Source of the DNA: Aurantibrevibacter litoralis
Lineage (GTDB): Bacteria; Bacteroidota; Bacteroidia; Flavobacteriales; Flavobacteriaceae
Direction of reading: 5' to 3'
Assembly: GCF_034651555.1 (NCBI RefSeq)
Contig: NZ_JAYEEQ010000008.1
Coordinates: forward strand, 1 to 64,000
DNA length: 64,000 nucleotides
Shown here: one piece after another, positions 1-9,047 of the stretch
Layout: each line of letters begins with the position of its first letter
How positions within the stretch are numbered: position 1 is the stretch's first letter
The notes under the pieces: generated by a model
The model's database searches: none
Seen by the model: the letters and a program-made list of their open reading frames with translations, nothing else
Told to the model about the DNA's origin: nothing
Program-made: the position numbers and the translations under genes

Positions 1-370
1 ATCCCTGCTAAATGGATTAAAAATGCAAGGCAGTACAAATTAAGGGTATATGGTAAATTGCATTTTAAAACTTAGATTATCCTGATCAAACCCAAAAAAG
101 TACCTAAAACAAACTAATCCAAGCATATTGGACAGACCAACCTTTGCTTTGTTCTGAGCTAAATTCATATAAATCAATGGATTCACCTAAATTTATCAGC
201 TAGAGAAGTGAAACTTTGCCTTATCTAGTCAAATTTGAACAATGAGAATGGCGAAATAACCTTATTTTTAAAGACATGCGGATTTATGGTGCAAATCCGC
301 GCCATCGGGGTTAATAGATTCAGGTTATAAAAAGCCTGAGTTAGATTGATTTTACGATGGGTACAAAAGC
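1..370. other. AT-rich stretch, no gene seen
   Basis: No convincing reading frame, RNA gene or hairpin was found here. The short frames present have no family resemblance and no promoter. It lies beyond the end of the broken RHS material and may be decayed RHS flank. Confidence 0.5.
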
Positions 371-419
371 CGTCATCCCGATTAGGGGACGAGTACCTTG
401 GTCCCGGGAGCCTCGGGAC
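371..419. repeat. Two-hairpin palindromic element at an RHS fragment edge
   Basis: Two adjacent inverted repeats are visible: CGTC..CCC/GGG..GACG at about 371-391 and a perfect GTCCCG/CGGGAC stem at 401-419. The element abuts the end of RHS-coding similarity at about 426. It resembles REP-like sequences of Bacteroidetes; the family assignment is inference. Confidence 0.5.
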
Positions 420-425
420 GCACAT

Positions 426-621
426 CGTACGTCAATCCTTCAACCGTATCTTCCACCAATTGCCCAATGGAGTTATAGACATAATTGTTGGGGGCCTGTG
501 TCTTTAGGTCGTCGGCATTGGTGGCCGCGGTGACCGCATCCTGCACATGGTTCAACTGGTTGGTGCCCGTTTTGTAGGCATAGGCAAAATCGTCCATGGC
601 GTTGCCATTGGCGAAAGGAAC
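426..621 (-). pseudogene. RHS-repeat fragment (upstream part of core)
   Basis: Read on the minus strand this encodes a segment ending YNSIGQLVEDTVEGLTYD. It matches the sequence just upstream of the core in the larger RHS copy at 1480-2914, which reads MVEDTGEGLTYSYN, and shares the DDLKxQAPxNYV stretch found at about 2790-2850. It has no start, no core and no toxin tip, so it cannot be a working gene. In the transcription direction it lies after the core fragment at 726-1093, so the natural RHS order is inverted. This copy keeps the base missing from the larger copy near 2790, so it serves as the reference for that frameshift. Confidence 0.75.
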
Positions 622-724
622 ACCAAAGGATGCGCACACCAACAGGGTGGTCAGTATTCGGTATTTCCTACTCGGTTCGGTCCTCGTTGCAAACGAGCAC
701 TAGCGTACACGAGGACCAGCGAGG
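622..724. repeat. Dispersed ~100-bp repeat, copy 1
   Basis: Similar to the tandem copies at 2947-3166. Shared landmarks are GTATTTCCTACTCGGTTCGG, a CTCGT-TGCAA-ACGAG hairpin at 683-697, and a CTAGCGTAC tract. It sits exactly between two RHS fragments and fuses out-of-place residues onto the truncated RHS core. That suggests it marks a recombination or insertion point. Confidence 0.8.
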
Positions 725-725
725 G

Positions 726-1093
726 GATACGGCTGTCCCACAAACGAAGCTCAAAGGCCTCTTTTCCCGTCTCCGGGTCCTTCTCCTGGCCCTGGAAGGC
801 GTACCTGTAGTCGCCAACCAAATTACGGCCCGGCATGGGCATGCCATACGGGTAATAATCCGTGGCGTTCACCGCATCGGGGCTACCGCCGCTAACTTCA
901 AATGCCGCACGAACGTTGCCCAAATGGTCGGTAAGTTCATATACAGCCCCCCCTGTCCCCCCCGAAGGGGGGGGTATGGTAAACCCCTATCCGGCTGTTG
1001 CCGTAAATGGGTTGTTCCACAAGTGTGGAATTGTTATATACGGCCATGACACTTCCTGCCACGTCCCGCACGTAATGGGTGGTCTGGGTATCG
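726..1093 (-). pseudogene. RHS core fragment, frameshifted
   Basis: The minus strand encodes RHS-associated core sequence: TTHYVRDVAGSVM, DHLGNVRAAFEV, DYYPYGMPMPGRN, YAFQGQEKDP and ELRLWDSRI. It stops at DSRI, exactly where the 622-724 repeat begins, instead of continuing to the GRWLTTDPYG motif. A G/C homopolymer region at about 945-975 breaks the frame between GVYH and YELTDHLG. The fragment starts directly behind the candidate immunity gene at 1100-1474. This is the usual position of a displaced core remnant in RHS loci that have gained a new tip cassette. It is not expected to make protein. Confidence 0.8.
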
Positions 1094-1099
1094 TTCTGT

Positions 1100-1474
1100 T
1101 TAATAACAGTTCATTTGAATTTCCATATCAATATTTTTGTCAATGCTCCCCAAATCCTCTTTTATCATTTGCATGATAAGATTTTCCACATTAACTTTTT
1201 CTTTGTTACAGAGTACTATTTTTCTATTAAAATCAGTTTCTAGGTAACCTATTTCCCATTCATATAGCAAGTCTTTTGGAGGCTTTTTTTTGGTAACTAT
1301 GGCAATATTAAAGTCATCTGAAAATTTATATTTATTTGAAAAGTTACTAGCCTTAAATATCTGAGAAATTATTTCTCCTTTATGAGTTATGTTGATTTGA
1401 CATTTTTCTATATCTGTTCTTTTATAGAATTCTTTTAAAGCCTTACCTAAAATGGTTTTTTTGTTAAAAAACAT
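1100..1474 (-). CDS. Candidate immunity protein for the RHS tip
   Basis: A 124-residue protein, Lys-rich and Asn/Ile-rich, with no signal peptide or membrane segment, so probably cytosolic. I do not recognise its family. Its start codon lies 5 nt after the RHS stop, which suggests translational coupling. Its base composition is clearly more AT-rich than the RHS core on either side. Small, AT-rich, unrelated genes directly behind an RHS C-terminal tip are typically cognate immunity proteins; that role here is inferred from position only. It ends at the junction with an RHS core remnant, so tip and immunity gene look like one horizontally acquired cassette. If the RHS gene is dead, it may survive as an orphan immunity gene. 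Confidence 0.6.
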   Translation of the reverse strand: MFFNKKTILGKALKEFYKRTDIEKCQINITHKGEIISQIFKASNFSNKYKFSDDFNIAIVTKKKPPKDLLYEWEIGYLETDFNRKIVLCNKEKVNVENLIMQMIKEDLGSIDKNIDMEIQMNCY

Positions 1475-1479
1475 AATTC

Positions 1480-2914
1480 CTAATTACCTTGATTTGTTTT
1501 GTGATAATATCTAATCAATGAAAGCGATGAAAGTCCAACACCCGTCGCTCCATTAAGAGCAGGAGTACTCAAGGTTGCATGAACAGCAGGTCTTAATGTG
1601 CTAGCTCCAAAAGGCAAAGATGAAAAATTTTGTGTCTGTCTCCCAAAATTCAATGTCGTTCTTGCTCCTGGGATAAATTGCCCACCATTGTAAAAGGTAT
1701 TCTCTATCAATATGCCTCCTCTAGGTGCTCGCGGTATAGATTTGATACTATATTGAACAATATCATCAGACAGCAAAGCAATATCGTCAGAAAACGACAA
1801 TGCTGTCCGACTACCAGAGTAAATAACGGCTGCCGTTCCTAATTCGGCGAAACTCACCGGCAATGTCAATGCACTCATCAATTGGATAACACCCCTGCCA
1901 TATGCCTCTCTCCCTGCATAAAACTCAGCCCAATGTTGGGATTTAATGGCATTCCATTCCTGTTGCTTATACCAATCGAAGGCATCACGTGGGTCTGTGA
2001 AATTGGTCCCGTTCAATGCATTCCAATCGCTCAGGTTTCCTTGGAACGTAGTACTCCAATACATACTTTCCGTGTTCCAAGAACTGTTGATTCTTGGAGC
2101 CGTGACCACCACCTCGTCCAATTGCACGGTTGCTATCTGTGGGTCCGGGCAATCCGGGCAGTCGGTCATTCCCCCGTTGGGATCGACAAGGCTTATCGGG
2201 TTGTTCCCCATCCCAAGATAGGGTGATGCATACTGCCCATACGGGTCCGTTGTCAACCACCTCCCAATACGGCTGTCCCACAACCGCAGCTCAAAGGCCT
2301 CCTTGCCCGTCCCCGGGTCCTTCTCTTGCCCTTGGAACGCATATCTATAGTCGCCAACCAAATTACGGCCCGGCATGGGCATGCCATAAGGGTAGTAATC
2401 CGTGGCGTTCATCGCATCGGGGCTGCCGCCGCTTACGGCAAATGCCGCCCGTACGTTGCCCAGGTGGTCCGTGAGTTCGTACTCGGTATTATTGGATTGC
2501 CTATTGTGAACGGCTATACGACCACTGCCATAAATTGGTTGTTCCACCAAGGTGCTGTTAGTGTAAACCCCCATGACACTCCCGGAGACATCCCTGACAT
2601 AGTGGGTGGTCTGAACTATATTGATGCCATTGCCATCGTACGTATCCTTGCGCACCCTGTGGCCCCTGTCATTGTAAAAGAACGTAACCAAATTTAGGTT
2701 ATTTTTTTTGATTTCGGCAACAAGTCCGCTGGCATTGTACGAATAGGTCAATCCTTCACCCGTATCTTCCACCAATTGCCCAATGGAGTTTAGACATAAT
2801 TGCCGGGGGCCTGTGCCTTTAGGTCGTCGGCCCCGCTAAGGCTGGGATGGCTTAGGCTTTTCAGCTGCCTGGTTAAATTGGAAACATAGTCGATGCCCTG
2901 AATGTTCGGTATGG
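1480..2914 (-). pseudogene. RHS-core protein with variable C-terminal toxin tip, frameshifted and 5'-truncated
   Basis: The minus strand carries the canonical RHS-associated core: DHLGNVRAAF, DYYPYGMPMPGRN, YAFQGQEKDPGTGKEAFEL, WDSRIGRWLTTDPYG, GMGNNPISLVDPNGG. About 235 residues follow the core. They hold a linker with LDEVVVTAP and a tip containing YNGGQFIPGARTTLNFG and ending at 1480. I recognise no catalytic motif in the tip. Upstream sequence (IPNIQGIDYVSN ... APGNYV) is in a different frame. One base is missing near 2790 relative to the copy at 426-621 (GGAGTTTAGAC against GGAGTTATAGAC), creating an in-frame TAA after NYV. RHS similarity ends near 2914 at palindromic repeats, so the long N-terminal part is absent. 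The 431-residue frame from 2775 has a Met, but it lies inside the core and is unlikely to be a native start. Confidence 0.8.
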
Positions 2915-2917
2915 CCC

Positions 2918-3180
2918 AAGCGTGACGCTTGCGCCAGCATGGGAAAGCAAAAGGATTCGCACACTAGCAAGGTTTCGGCATTTCGTATTTCCTACTCGGT
3001 TCGGTACTCGTTGCAAACGAGCGCTAGCGTACATTAGGATCAGCGGAGGAAGGAACGCAAAAGGATACGCACACGAGCAGGGTTTCGGCATTCCGTATTT
3101 CCTACTCGGTTCGGTACTCGTTGCAAACGAGCACTAGCGTACATTAGGACCAGCGGTGCGGCACTCGTCGCAGACGAGCG
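2918..3180. repeat. Tandem 110-bp repeat with hairpins (copies 2 and 3)
   Basis: Two near-identical units start with GCAAAAGGAT at 2947 and 3057, a period of 110 bp. Each contains GTATTTCCTACTCGGTTCGG and a CTCGT-TGCAA-ACGAG hairpin (3007-3021 and 3117-3131). A third, shorter variant hairpin, CTCGT-CGCAG-ACGAG, follows at 3164-3178. A small AAGCGT-G-ACGCTT palindrome lies at 2918-2930, at the RHS boundary. A third full copy is at 622-724. The layout is REP/BIME-like. No transposase is present in the window. Confidence 0.85.
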
Positions 3181-3384
3181 ATAGTCTATAGATTTTAGCA
3201 TCAAATAAGTACTATATAATCAAAATGCACAACAGGTTTAGAAAAAAAATGTATCCAGAATGGTTTGTGAATTTAAAGTATCCGTTTTCAATTCACAATT
3301 CCTAGCAAAATTTTATCCAAAAAACCCAATTCGGACAAATCGAAGCTCGGGATAGTGGTATATTTGGCTTTATAATGCTGCTGT

Positions 3385-4551
3385 ATGAATATAAAACCCC
3401 GAGGCCATATTCTCCCCATCATCATCCTATCCCAATTTGCTTGTACTTCGCTTTGGTTTGCAGGAAATGCCATTGTAGGCCAATTGGCATTAGCTACAGG
3501 AATAGGAACAGCCATTGTAGGCTATTTATTGTCCTCTGTACAATTTGGCTTTATTTTAGGGACGCTGGTTTTTGCGTTGCTGATGGTTGTCGATCGATTT
3601 CCACCGGCTCGGGTATTTATGGGCTGCGCCTTTTTAGCCGCACTATGCAATGCGGCTCTGCTTATAGAGCCGATGCACATTTGGATCATGCTTTTTGCTC
3701 GCTTTGGCACCGGATTTTTCATGGCAGGAATTTATCCTGTTGGCATGAAAATAGCAGCAGATTACTATGACAAAGGATTGGGAAAAGCACTCGGTTTTCT
3801 AGTGGGCGCTCTTGTTTTAGGTTCTGCATTTCCCTATCTGGTAACCGAATTATCGTTGCACAATCATACCCATGTCATTAAAACGACCTCGGTAATTGCT
3901 CTACTTGGCGGCCTTGCACTTTGGGTATGGGTACCCAATGGCCCCTACCGAAAGCCTAGCTTCAAATTACAGGTAAAGGCGGGGCCTTCCTTATTTAACA
4001 TAAAAGCGTATAAAAAAGCGACCTTTGGCTATTTCGGTCATATGTGGGAGTTGTATGCCTTTTGGGCTTTTACCCCACTTGCCATACAAACGTATAATAC
4101 CGCAAACAATACTTCGCTATCTGTACCTTTATGGACCTCCGTGATCATCGGAATTGGAAGTTTCTCCTGTATTCTAGGAGGTATGCTGTCAAAAAAAGTA
4201 GGTAGCCGTAAGGTGGCATGGGTATCCTTACTCCTTTCCGGAATCTTCTGCCTATTATCGCCATGGTCCTTTCAATTACCGGCCATTCTATTTTTAGGTG
4301 TTTGGTCTTTTTGGGGTATGGCTGTAATTTCGGATTCTCCGCAGTTCTCAACCCTAGCAGCTGCTGCTATTCCTCCGGCACTAAAAGGAACAGGACTAAC
4401 GCTAATGAACAGTATTGGTTTTGCGATTAGCATTATAAGCATACAGACCCTTTCGTTTTTGGCAGATACCATAGATACCAAGTTTCTTTTTTTGATTCTT
4501 TTTTTAGGACCATTTTTTGGAATATGGTCTATGAACAAGAAAATGTATTAA
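3385..4551 (+). CDS. MFS transporter
   Basis: A 388-residue polytopic inner-membrane protein with about 12 hydrophobic segments and a short cytosolic N-terminus, normal length for the major facilitator superfamily. Typical MFS features include the LPIIILSQFACTSLWFAGNA first helix, glycine-rich helices and a charged central loop near residues 190-210. The substrate cannot be read from sequence. It precedes two secreted peptidases by 62 nt in the same direction, so uptake of peptide products is possible but unproven. The ATG at 3385 is the first good start. The next gene's weak promoter may lie at its 3' end. Confidence 0.85.
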   Translation: MNIKPRGHILPIIILSQFACTSLWFAGNAIVGQLALATGIGTAIVGYLLSSVQFGFILGTLVFALLMVVDRFPPARVFMGCAFLAALCNAALLIEPMHIWIMLFARFGTGFFMAGIYPVGMKIAADYYDKGLGKALGFLVGALVLGSAFPYLVTELSLHNHTHVIKTTSVIALLGGLALWVWVPNGPYRKPSFKLQVKAGPSLFNIKAYKKATFGYFGHMWELYAFWAFTPLAIQTYNTANNTSLSVPLWTSVIIGIGSFSCILGGMLSKKVGSRKVAWVSLLLSGIFCLLSPWSFQLPAILFLGVWSFWGMAVISDSPQFSTLAAAAIPPALKGTGLTLMNSIGFAISIISIQTLSFLADTIDTKFLFLILFLGPFFGIWSMNKKMY

Positions 4552-4613
4552 CATTATGTTAAGAAAAAACCAATCAAGATAAACGTACTTTAGAACCTAT
4601 AAATAGCACTAAA

Positions 4614-5945
4614 ATGTTAAAAAAAATTATTATTCTTTGCCTCTTTTGCTATTCATCTCTAAATGCTCAAACGGATATGCGCTTGTACGAAATTATAGAT
4701 GCCATATCTTCCGAGCGCATTAAAAAAGATGTAACTACCTTAGCTAATTTCGGGACAAGACATACCCTTAGTGATACCCTATCTGCCACCCGTGGCATTG
4801 GTGCCGCCCGAAGATGGATTAAAAGCGAGTTCGATAAAATTTCGAGTGAATGCAAAAATTGTCTCGAGGTATTTTATCAAAAAGATTTGGTAAAAAAGGG
4901 CGATAATGATCGTATTGTAAAAGACGTATATGTGGTTAATGTGGTAGCGGTACAGAAAGGAGCCAAATATCCGAACAGCTATATCATTATGAGTGGTGAT
5001 ATTGATTCCAGAGTAAGCGATCCCACCAATTACACCTCAGATTCGCCCGGTGCCAACGACAACGCCAGTGGTATGGCGGGTACCATTGAGGCGGCTCGTG
5101 TACTGTCTAAATACGCTTTCGAAAACAGCATTTTATATGTGGGGCTTTCCGGAGAAGAACAAGGTTTATATGGTGGAAAAGGGCTTGCCGCTTATGCAAA
5201 AGAAAAGGGATGGGAAATTATCGGAATTATGAACAATGACATGATTGGAAATATCACCGGTGTCAATGGTGTTATAAGCAACCGGGATTTCCGTATTTTT
5301 TCGGAACCTGTTCCTCCTACCGAAACCGAAAAGGAACGTAATGCCCGCCGGTTTTATGGCGGGGAAGTCGACGGAATCTCCAGGCAATTGGCTCGCTATG
5401 TACATAAAACAGTAAAAAAATATATGCCCGAAATGAACCCCATGCTTATTTATCGGTTGGATAGGTTTGGTCGTGGCGGCCATCACCGACCCTTTAATGA
5501 TGTCGGTTTTGCCGGTATACGTATCATGGAAGCGCATGAAAATTATACGCAACAACACCAAGATATTAGAGTAGAAAACGGCATAGCGTATGGCGATGTA
5601 CTAGAACATGTCAATTTTGAGTACGCTAAAAAACTAACCGCAGTGAATGCCATCAATTTGGCTTCTTTGGCATGGGCACCCCCGGCACCCAAAGAAGTTA
5701 AAATAGGGGGCATTGTTGCCCCGTCGGCCAAATTTCAATGGACTAAAGTAGCTGGTGCCGTAGGGTATAAAATTTATTGGCGAGACACCACCTCCCCCAC
5801 TTGGGATCATAGCCGTTATGTAGGAGATGTAAATGCCTATACCTTAGATGGTGTAGTGATCGATAATTTCTTTTTTGGAATCGCATCTGTAGGAGCTAAT
5901 GGATTTGAGAGTCCGGTGGTATTTCCCAATGCCATTTTTAGATAG
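4614..5945 (+). CDS. Secreted M28-family metallopeptidase with C-terminal Fn3-like domain
   Basis: A 443-residue exported protein with a signal peptide (MLKKIIILCLFCYSSLNAQ) and an M28 (aminopeptidase Y/S type) catalytic domain. Zinc-site motifs are GDIDS near residue 127, GANDNASG near 147, GEEQGLYG near 180, NNDMIGN near 207 and a late His in MEAHENYTQQHQD. The first ligand motif, usually HxD, is DxD here. Residues of about 355-443 (PAPKEV ... WTKVAGAVGYKIYW) look like a fibronectin-III domain. The domain order fits a periplasmic or outer-surface exopeptidase. The next gene, an M1 peptidase, starts 41 nt downstream, so the two probably form an operon for digesting peptides outside the cytoplasm. 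Confidence 0.88.
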   Translation: MLKKIIILCLFCYSSLNAQTDMRLYEIIDAISSERIKKDVTTLANFGTRHTLSDTLSATRGIGAARRWIKSEFDKISSECKNCLEVFYQKDLVKKGDNDRIVKDVYVVNVVAVQKGAKYPNSYIIMSGDIDSRVSDPTNYTSDSPGANDNASGMAGTIEAARVLSKYAFENSILYVGLSGEEQGLYGGKGLAAYAKEKGWEIIGIMNNDMIGNITGVNGVISNRDFRIFSEPVPPTETEKERNARRFYGGEVDGISRQLARYVHKTVKKYMPEMNPMLIYRLDRFGRGGHHRPFNDVGFAGIRIMEAHENYTQQHQDIRVENGIAYGDVLEHVNFEYAKKLTAVNAINLASLAWAPPAPKEVKIGGIVAPSAKFQWTKVAGAVGYKIYWRDTTSPTWDHSRYVGDVNAYTLDGVVIDNFFFGIASVGANGFESPVVFPNAIFR

Positions 5946-5986
5946 TATGTGATATCTCTATAACTAACCGCCAAAATAAACCTGTA

Positions 5987-7636
5987 ATGAAATCTAAAAT
6001 CCAATTTCTTTTGCTTCTTTTTATAGGGACTGCCCTATTAGGGAATGCACAACTTTTAACAAACAAAGAATGGCAATTTACGGAACAAGACACCTTGCGA
6101 GGGAGCATTACCCCGGAACGCGAATGGTGGGATCTTTCCTTTTATCATTTAGACATCGCCGTAGACCCCGATAAAAAATATATCGCGGGCAGCAATACCA
6201 TTCGCTATACCGTTTTAAAAGAAAATCAAATGCTGCAACTCGATTTACAGCCACCGCTAAAAATTGAAAAAGTAACGCAAGATGGGGAAGAATTGGAAGT
6301 AGATAGCAACATTAATGCACATTTTGTTCACCTTATAAAAAAGCAACAGATTGGCGATAGTAATGAAATAATAGTACAGTATTCCGGCCATCCCAAAGAA
6401 GCGGTAAACGCACCTTGGGACGGAGGCTTTTCATGGGACAAAGATGAAAACGGCAATCACTTTGTAGCCACCTCTTGCCAAGGTTTAGGTGCCAGTGTTT
6501 GGTGGCCCAATAAGGATCATATGTACGACGAGGTCGATAGTATGGCCATCAGTGTTAAAGTGCCTAAGAATTTGATCAATGTGTCTAACGGTCGTCTCCT
6601 AAAAATAGACGATCACGGAGAAACTAAAACCTTTCATTGGTTTGTGAGCAATCCTATAAATAATTATGGCGTTAATGTAAATATTGCGGATTATGTACAT
6701 TTTGGGGAAAAATACCAAGGTGAAAAAGGAACTTTAGACATGGATTACTATGTATTACGCTATAATTTAGAAAAGGCCAAGGTACATTTTACAGATGCGC
6801 CTAAAACCATTGAAGCTTTTGAATATTGGTTTGGCCCTTATCCCTTTTATGAGGATAGTTTTAAGCTGGTAGAAACCCCCTACTTAGGTATGGAACATCA
6901 AAGTTCGGTAACTTATGGCAATCAATATCAAAAAGGGTATCTCGGCAGAGATCTTTCTGGAACGGGTTGGGGATTGAAGTTTGATTATTTAATTATTCAC
7001 GAATCGGGGCATGAATGGTTTGCCAACAATATCACTTATAAAGACATTGCCGATATGTGGGTACACGAAGGGTTTACCGCCTATTCAGAAAGCCTGTTTT
7101 TAGATTATCATGAAAGTACCAAGGCAGCCGAAGAATACATTTATGGATTGCGTAAAAACATCAGAAACGATCGCCCCTTAATTGGCCCGTATAATGTGAA
7201 CCAGGAAGGCAGCAGCGATATGTATATTAAGGGCGCTAATCTACTGCATACCCTTCGCCAAGTAGTTAACGACGATTCTAAATGGCGCGAAATTCTTAGA
7301 GGACTTAATACGGAATTCTACCATCAAACCGTAACTACGGATCAAATAGAAGAATATATTAGTGCACAAATGCAACGAAATTTGCAGCCTTTCTTTGATC
7401 AATATTTAAGAACCGTAAAAGTTCCAGTTCTGGAATATAAGATAGAAGGCAAACTCCTTTCTTATCGTTATAGTGATATAGTGGAAGGCTTTGATATGCC
7501 TTTACGGATTTTTGTAAACGGTGAAAAAAAATGGATACATCCTACTGCGAAATGGAAAAGCGAAAAACTGAAGGCGAACAATACTTCAGTGACTATGGAT
7601 CCCAATTTCTACATTGAAAATCGCCGTATTCCTTAA
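5987..7636 (+). CDS. Secreted M1-family zinc aminopeptidase
   Basis: A 549-residue exported protein with a signal peptide (about residues 1-21). The M1 catalytic signature is complete: HESGH at about 338-342, then E at about 361 in WVHEGFTAYSES, giving HExxH-x18-E. The exopeptidase GxMEN loop reads GMEHQSS, with His for Asn. The N-terminal beta domain starts with the WWDLSFYHLDIAVDPD block. It is shorter than PepN-type enzymes (about 870 residues), as is common for Bacteroidetes secreted M1 peptidases lacking the C-terminal helical domain. It would remove N-terminal residues from peptides in the periplasm. It sits behind the M28 peptidase and converges on the minus-strand MFS gene. Confidence 0.9.
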   Translation: MKSKIQFLLLLFIGTALLGNAQLLTNKEWQFTEQDTLRGSITPEREWWDLSFYHLDIAVDPDKKYIAGSNTIRYTVLKENQMLQLDLQPPLKIEKVTQDGEELEVDSNINAHFVHLIKKQQIGDSNEIIVQYSGHPKEAVNAPWDGGFSWDKDENGNHFVATSCQGLGASVWWPNKDHMYDEVDSMAISVKVPKNLINVSNGRLLKIDDHGETKTFHWFVSNPINNYGVNVNIADYVHFGEKYQGEKGTLDMDYYVLRYNLEKAKVHFTDAPKTIEAFEYWFGPYPFYEDSFKLVETPYLGMEHQSSVTYGNQYQKGYLGRDLSGTGWGLKFDYLIIHESGHEWFANNITYKDIADMWVHEGFTAYSESLFLDYHESTKAAEEYIYGLRKNIRNDRPLIGPYNVNQEGSSDMYIKGANLLHTLRQVVNDDSKWREILRGLNTEFYHQTVTTDQIEEYISAQMQRNLQPFFDQYLRTVKVPVLEYKIEGKLLSYRYSDIVEGFDMPLRIFVNGEKKWIHPTAKWKSEKLKANNTSVTMDPNFYIENRRIP

Positions 7637-7799
7637 TTCTCCATATAAAAATTCCACCTGTAATTTATCCCATATATTCTGAGATAAATGGTTAGGGTTT
7701 AATGAATTAAACATAGATGACTCCTTACCTTAATCTAGGTTGATGGATTATTTTTTTCAGTAGGCAACCTTTTACGCCGTCCAAATCCTGAAATGTATT

Positions 7800-9047
7800 T
7801 TACGTGCGGTACAACTTGTGATACAGCGCTGCAGCCGTGCCGCCAATCACCGAAAAAAAAGCCAACGCCCAAAATACATGTTGATGGCCTACTACTCCCG
7901 GATTGGCGTCCAACAAATAACCCATGCCCGGACCGGCAAAAATATCGGGACTATACCCCACTAAGGAAATTAAGCCCACCGCCGTACCCGTTAAAGCAAG
8001 GGGAATATGACCTTGTTGCATTACTGCAAAATAGAGTGCCCGTACGCTGTACACACCCACCGCAACAATGACATTAGATAACATAAAATACCATTCGGAG
8101 GCAACGGTAACCCCAGTAGCAAAAAGGAAAGCACCTAAGAAGACGAATACAAAGCCTACGGTAAGCCAAAATGTAGGTTTGGTACGGTCCGCTAAAAATC
8201 CGATACAAACCCCAGTAAAAGCTCTCATAAATAATAAAAAGGTACCTATTTGTGCCGAATCCACCGGATCATAAAAGAGAACCTCTTGGGCATATTGCGC
8301 AAAAATATCGGTAATCTTATAACCGGTATACGCACATAAAATAATAACCATAAGCAACCAGACCGAGGGTAATTTTAGCACTAACAAAAGTTCATTTGGG
8401 GTTATTTTATCTAGTTTGTAGCCTCGCTCATCGGCGTCGGACTTCAAAAAAAACCAAACCAAAAATCCTATACCAACGATTAAGGCAGAAACTACATAGA
8501 CCACATACGTAAAGCCTGCCCGCTGATCTAAAAAGGAGGTAGCCTCACTTTGCGCACCCACAAAAAAAGCAAATATAAAAACGCCTAAAAGTCCAAATAG
8601 CGTTGCGGTAATTCCCCTTCCCCCATCTAAAAACCCAAAGGCTTTGCCTTGCGCACGGCTACCGCCCCATACCCTTGTGGCCTTTACCATGGGTGCCCAA
8701 AACAAAAAAATAGTAGTAAAACCCCAATAGCCATACAGAACCTGAAGCACCCAAAAAACCGGATAGGTTGCAAATACGATACCACCCAAAGCAGTCATCC
8801 ATAAGGAAATAGCGATCAGTTTCCGAGGGGCAAAAGTGTCGGCCAAAGGACCTCCAAAAAGATACGAAAACAATGCCACCAAACCATACACCGAAAAACA
8901 AAGCCCTAACTGCGTGTTGCTCAACTCAAATAAGGCCAAAATCGTAGGTCTAAAAACACGGGGCAATACAAAAGGGAGCAGAAAAACAGCTTCACTAGCC
9001 ACAACTAAAATGAGTAAATAATACCAAGGCGGGCTACTGCGCTTCAT
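7800..9047 (-). CDS. MFS transporter
   Basis: A 415-residue inner-membrane protein with about 12 hydrophobic helices. The loop after helix 2 carries an MFS motif-A-like sequence (GGPLADTFAPRKLI), and a conserved loop RVWGGSRAQGKAFGFLDGGRG resembles the organophosphate/anion-symporter branch. The substrate is unknown. The gene is monocistronic as far as visible and points away from the amidohydrolase gene at 9366. The ATG at 9047 gives a short charged N-terminus (MKRSSPPW) before helix 1, a plausible start. Confidence 0.87.
   Translation of the reverse strand: MKRSSPPWYYLLILVVASEAVFLLPFVLPRVFRPTILALFELSNTQLGLCFSVYGLVALFSYLFGGPLADTFAPRKLIAISLWMTALGGIVFATYPVFWVLQVLYGYWGFTTIFLFWAPMVKATRVWGGSRAQGKAFGFLDGGRGITATLFGLLGVFIFAFFVGAQSEATSFLDQRAGFTYVVYVVSALIVGIGFLVWFFLKSDADERGYKLDKITPNELLLVLKLPSVWLLMVIILCAYTGYKITDIFAQYAQEVLFYDPVDSAQIGTFLLFMRAFTGVCIGFLADRTKPTFWLTVGFVFVFLGAFLFATGVTVASEWYFMLSNVIVAVGVYSVRALYFAVMQQGHIPLALTGTAVGLISLVGYSPDIFAGPGMGYLLDANPGVVGHQHVFWALAFFSVIGGTAAALYHKLYRT

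Noticed and set aside
225..425. Short minus-strand frame across the RHS edge
   Set aside because: It runs out of unrelated AT-rich sequence into the palindrome and shows no family or coding pattern.
862..1176. Plus-strand frames over the RHS core
   Set aside because: They lie antisense to clear RHS coding sequence on the minus strand and have no homology pattern.
1480..2775. The 431-residue frame as an intact RHS gene
   Set aside because: Its first Met is inside the RHS core and upstream RHS sequence continues in another frame, so it is a frameshifted fragment.
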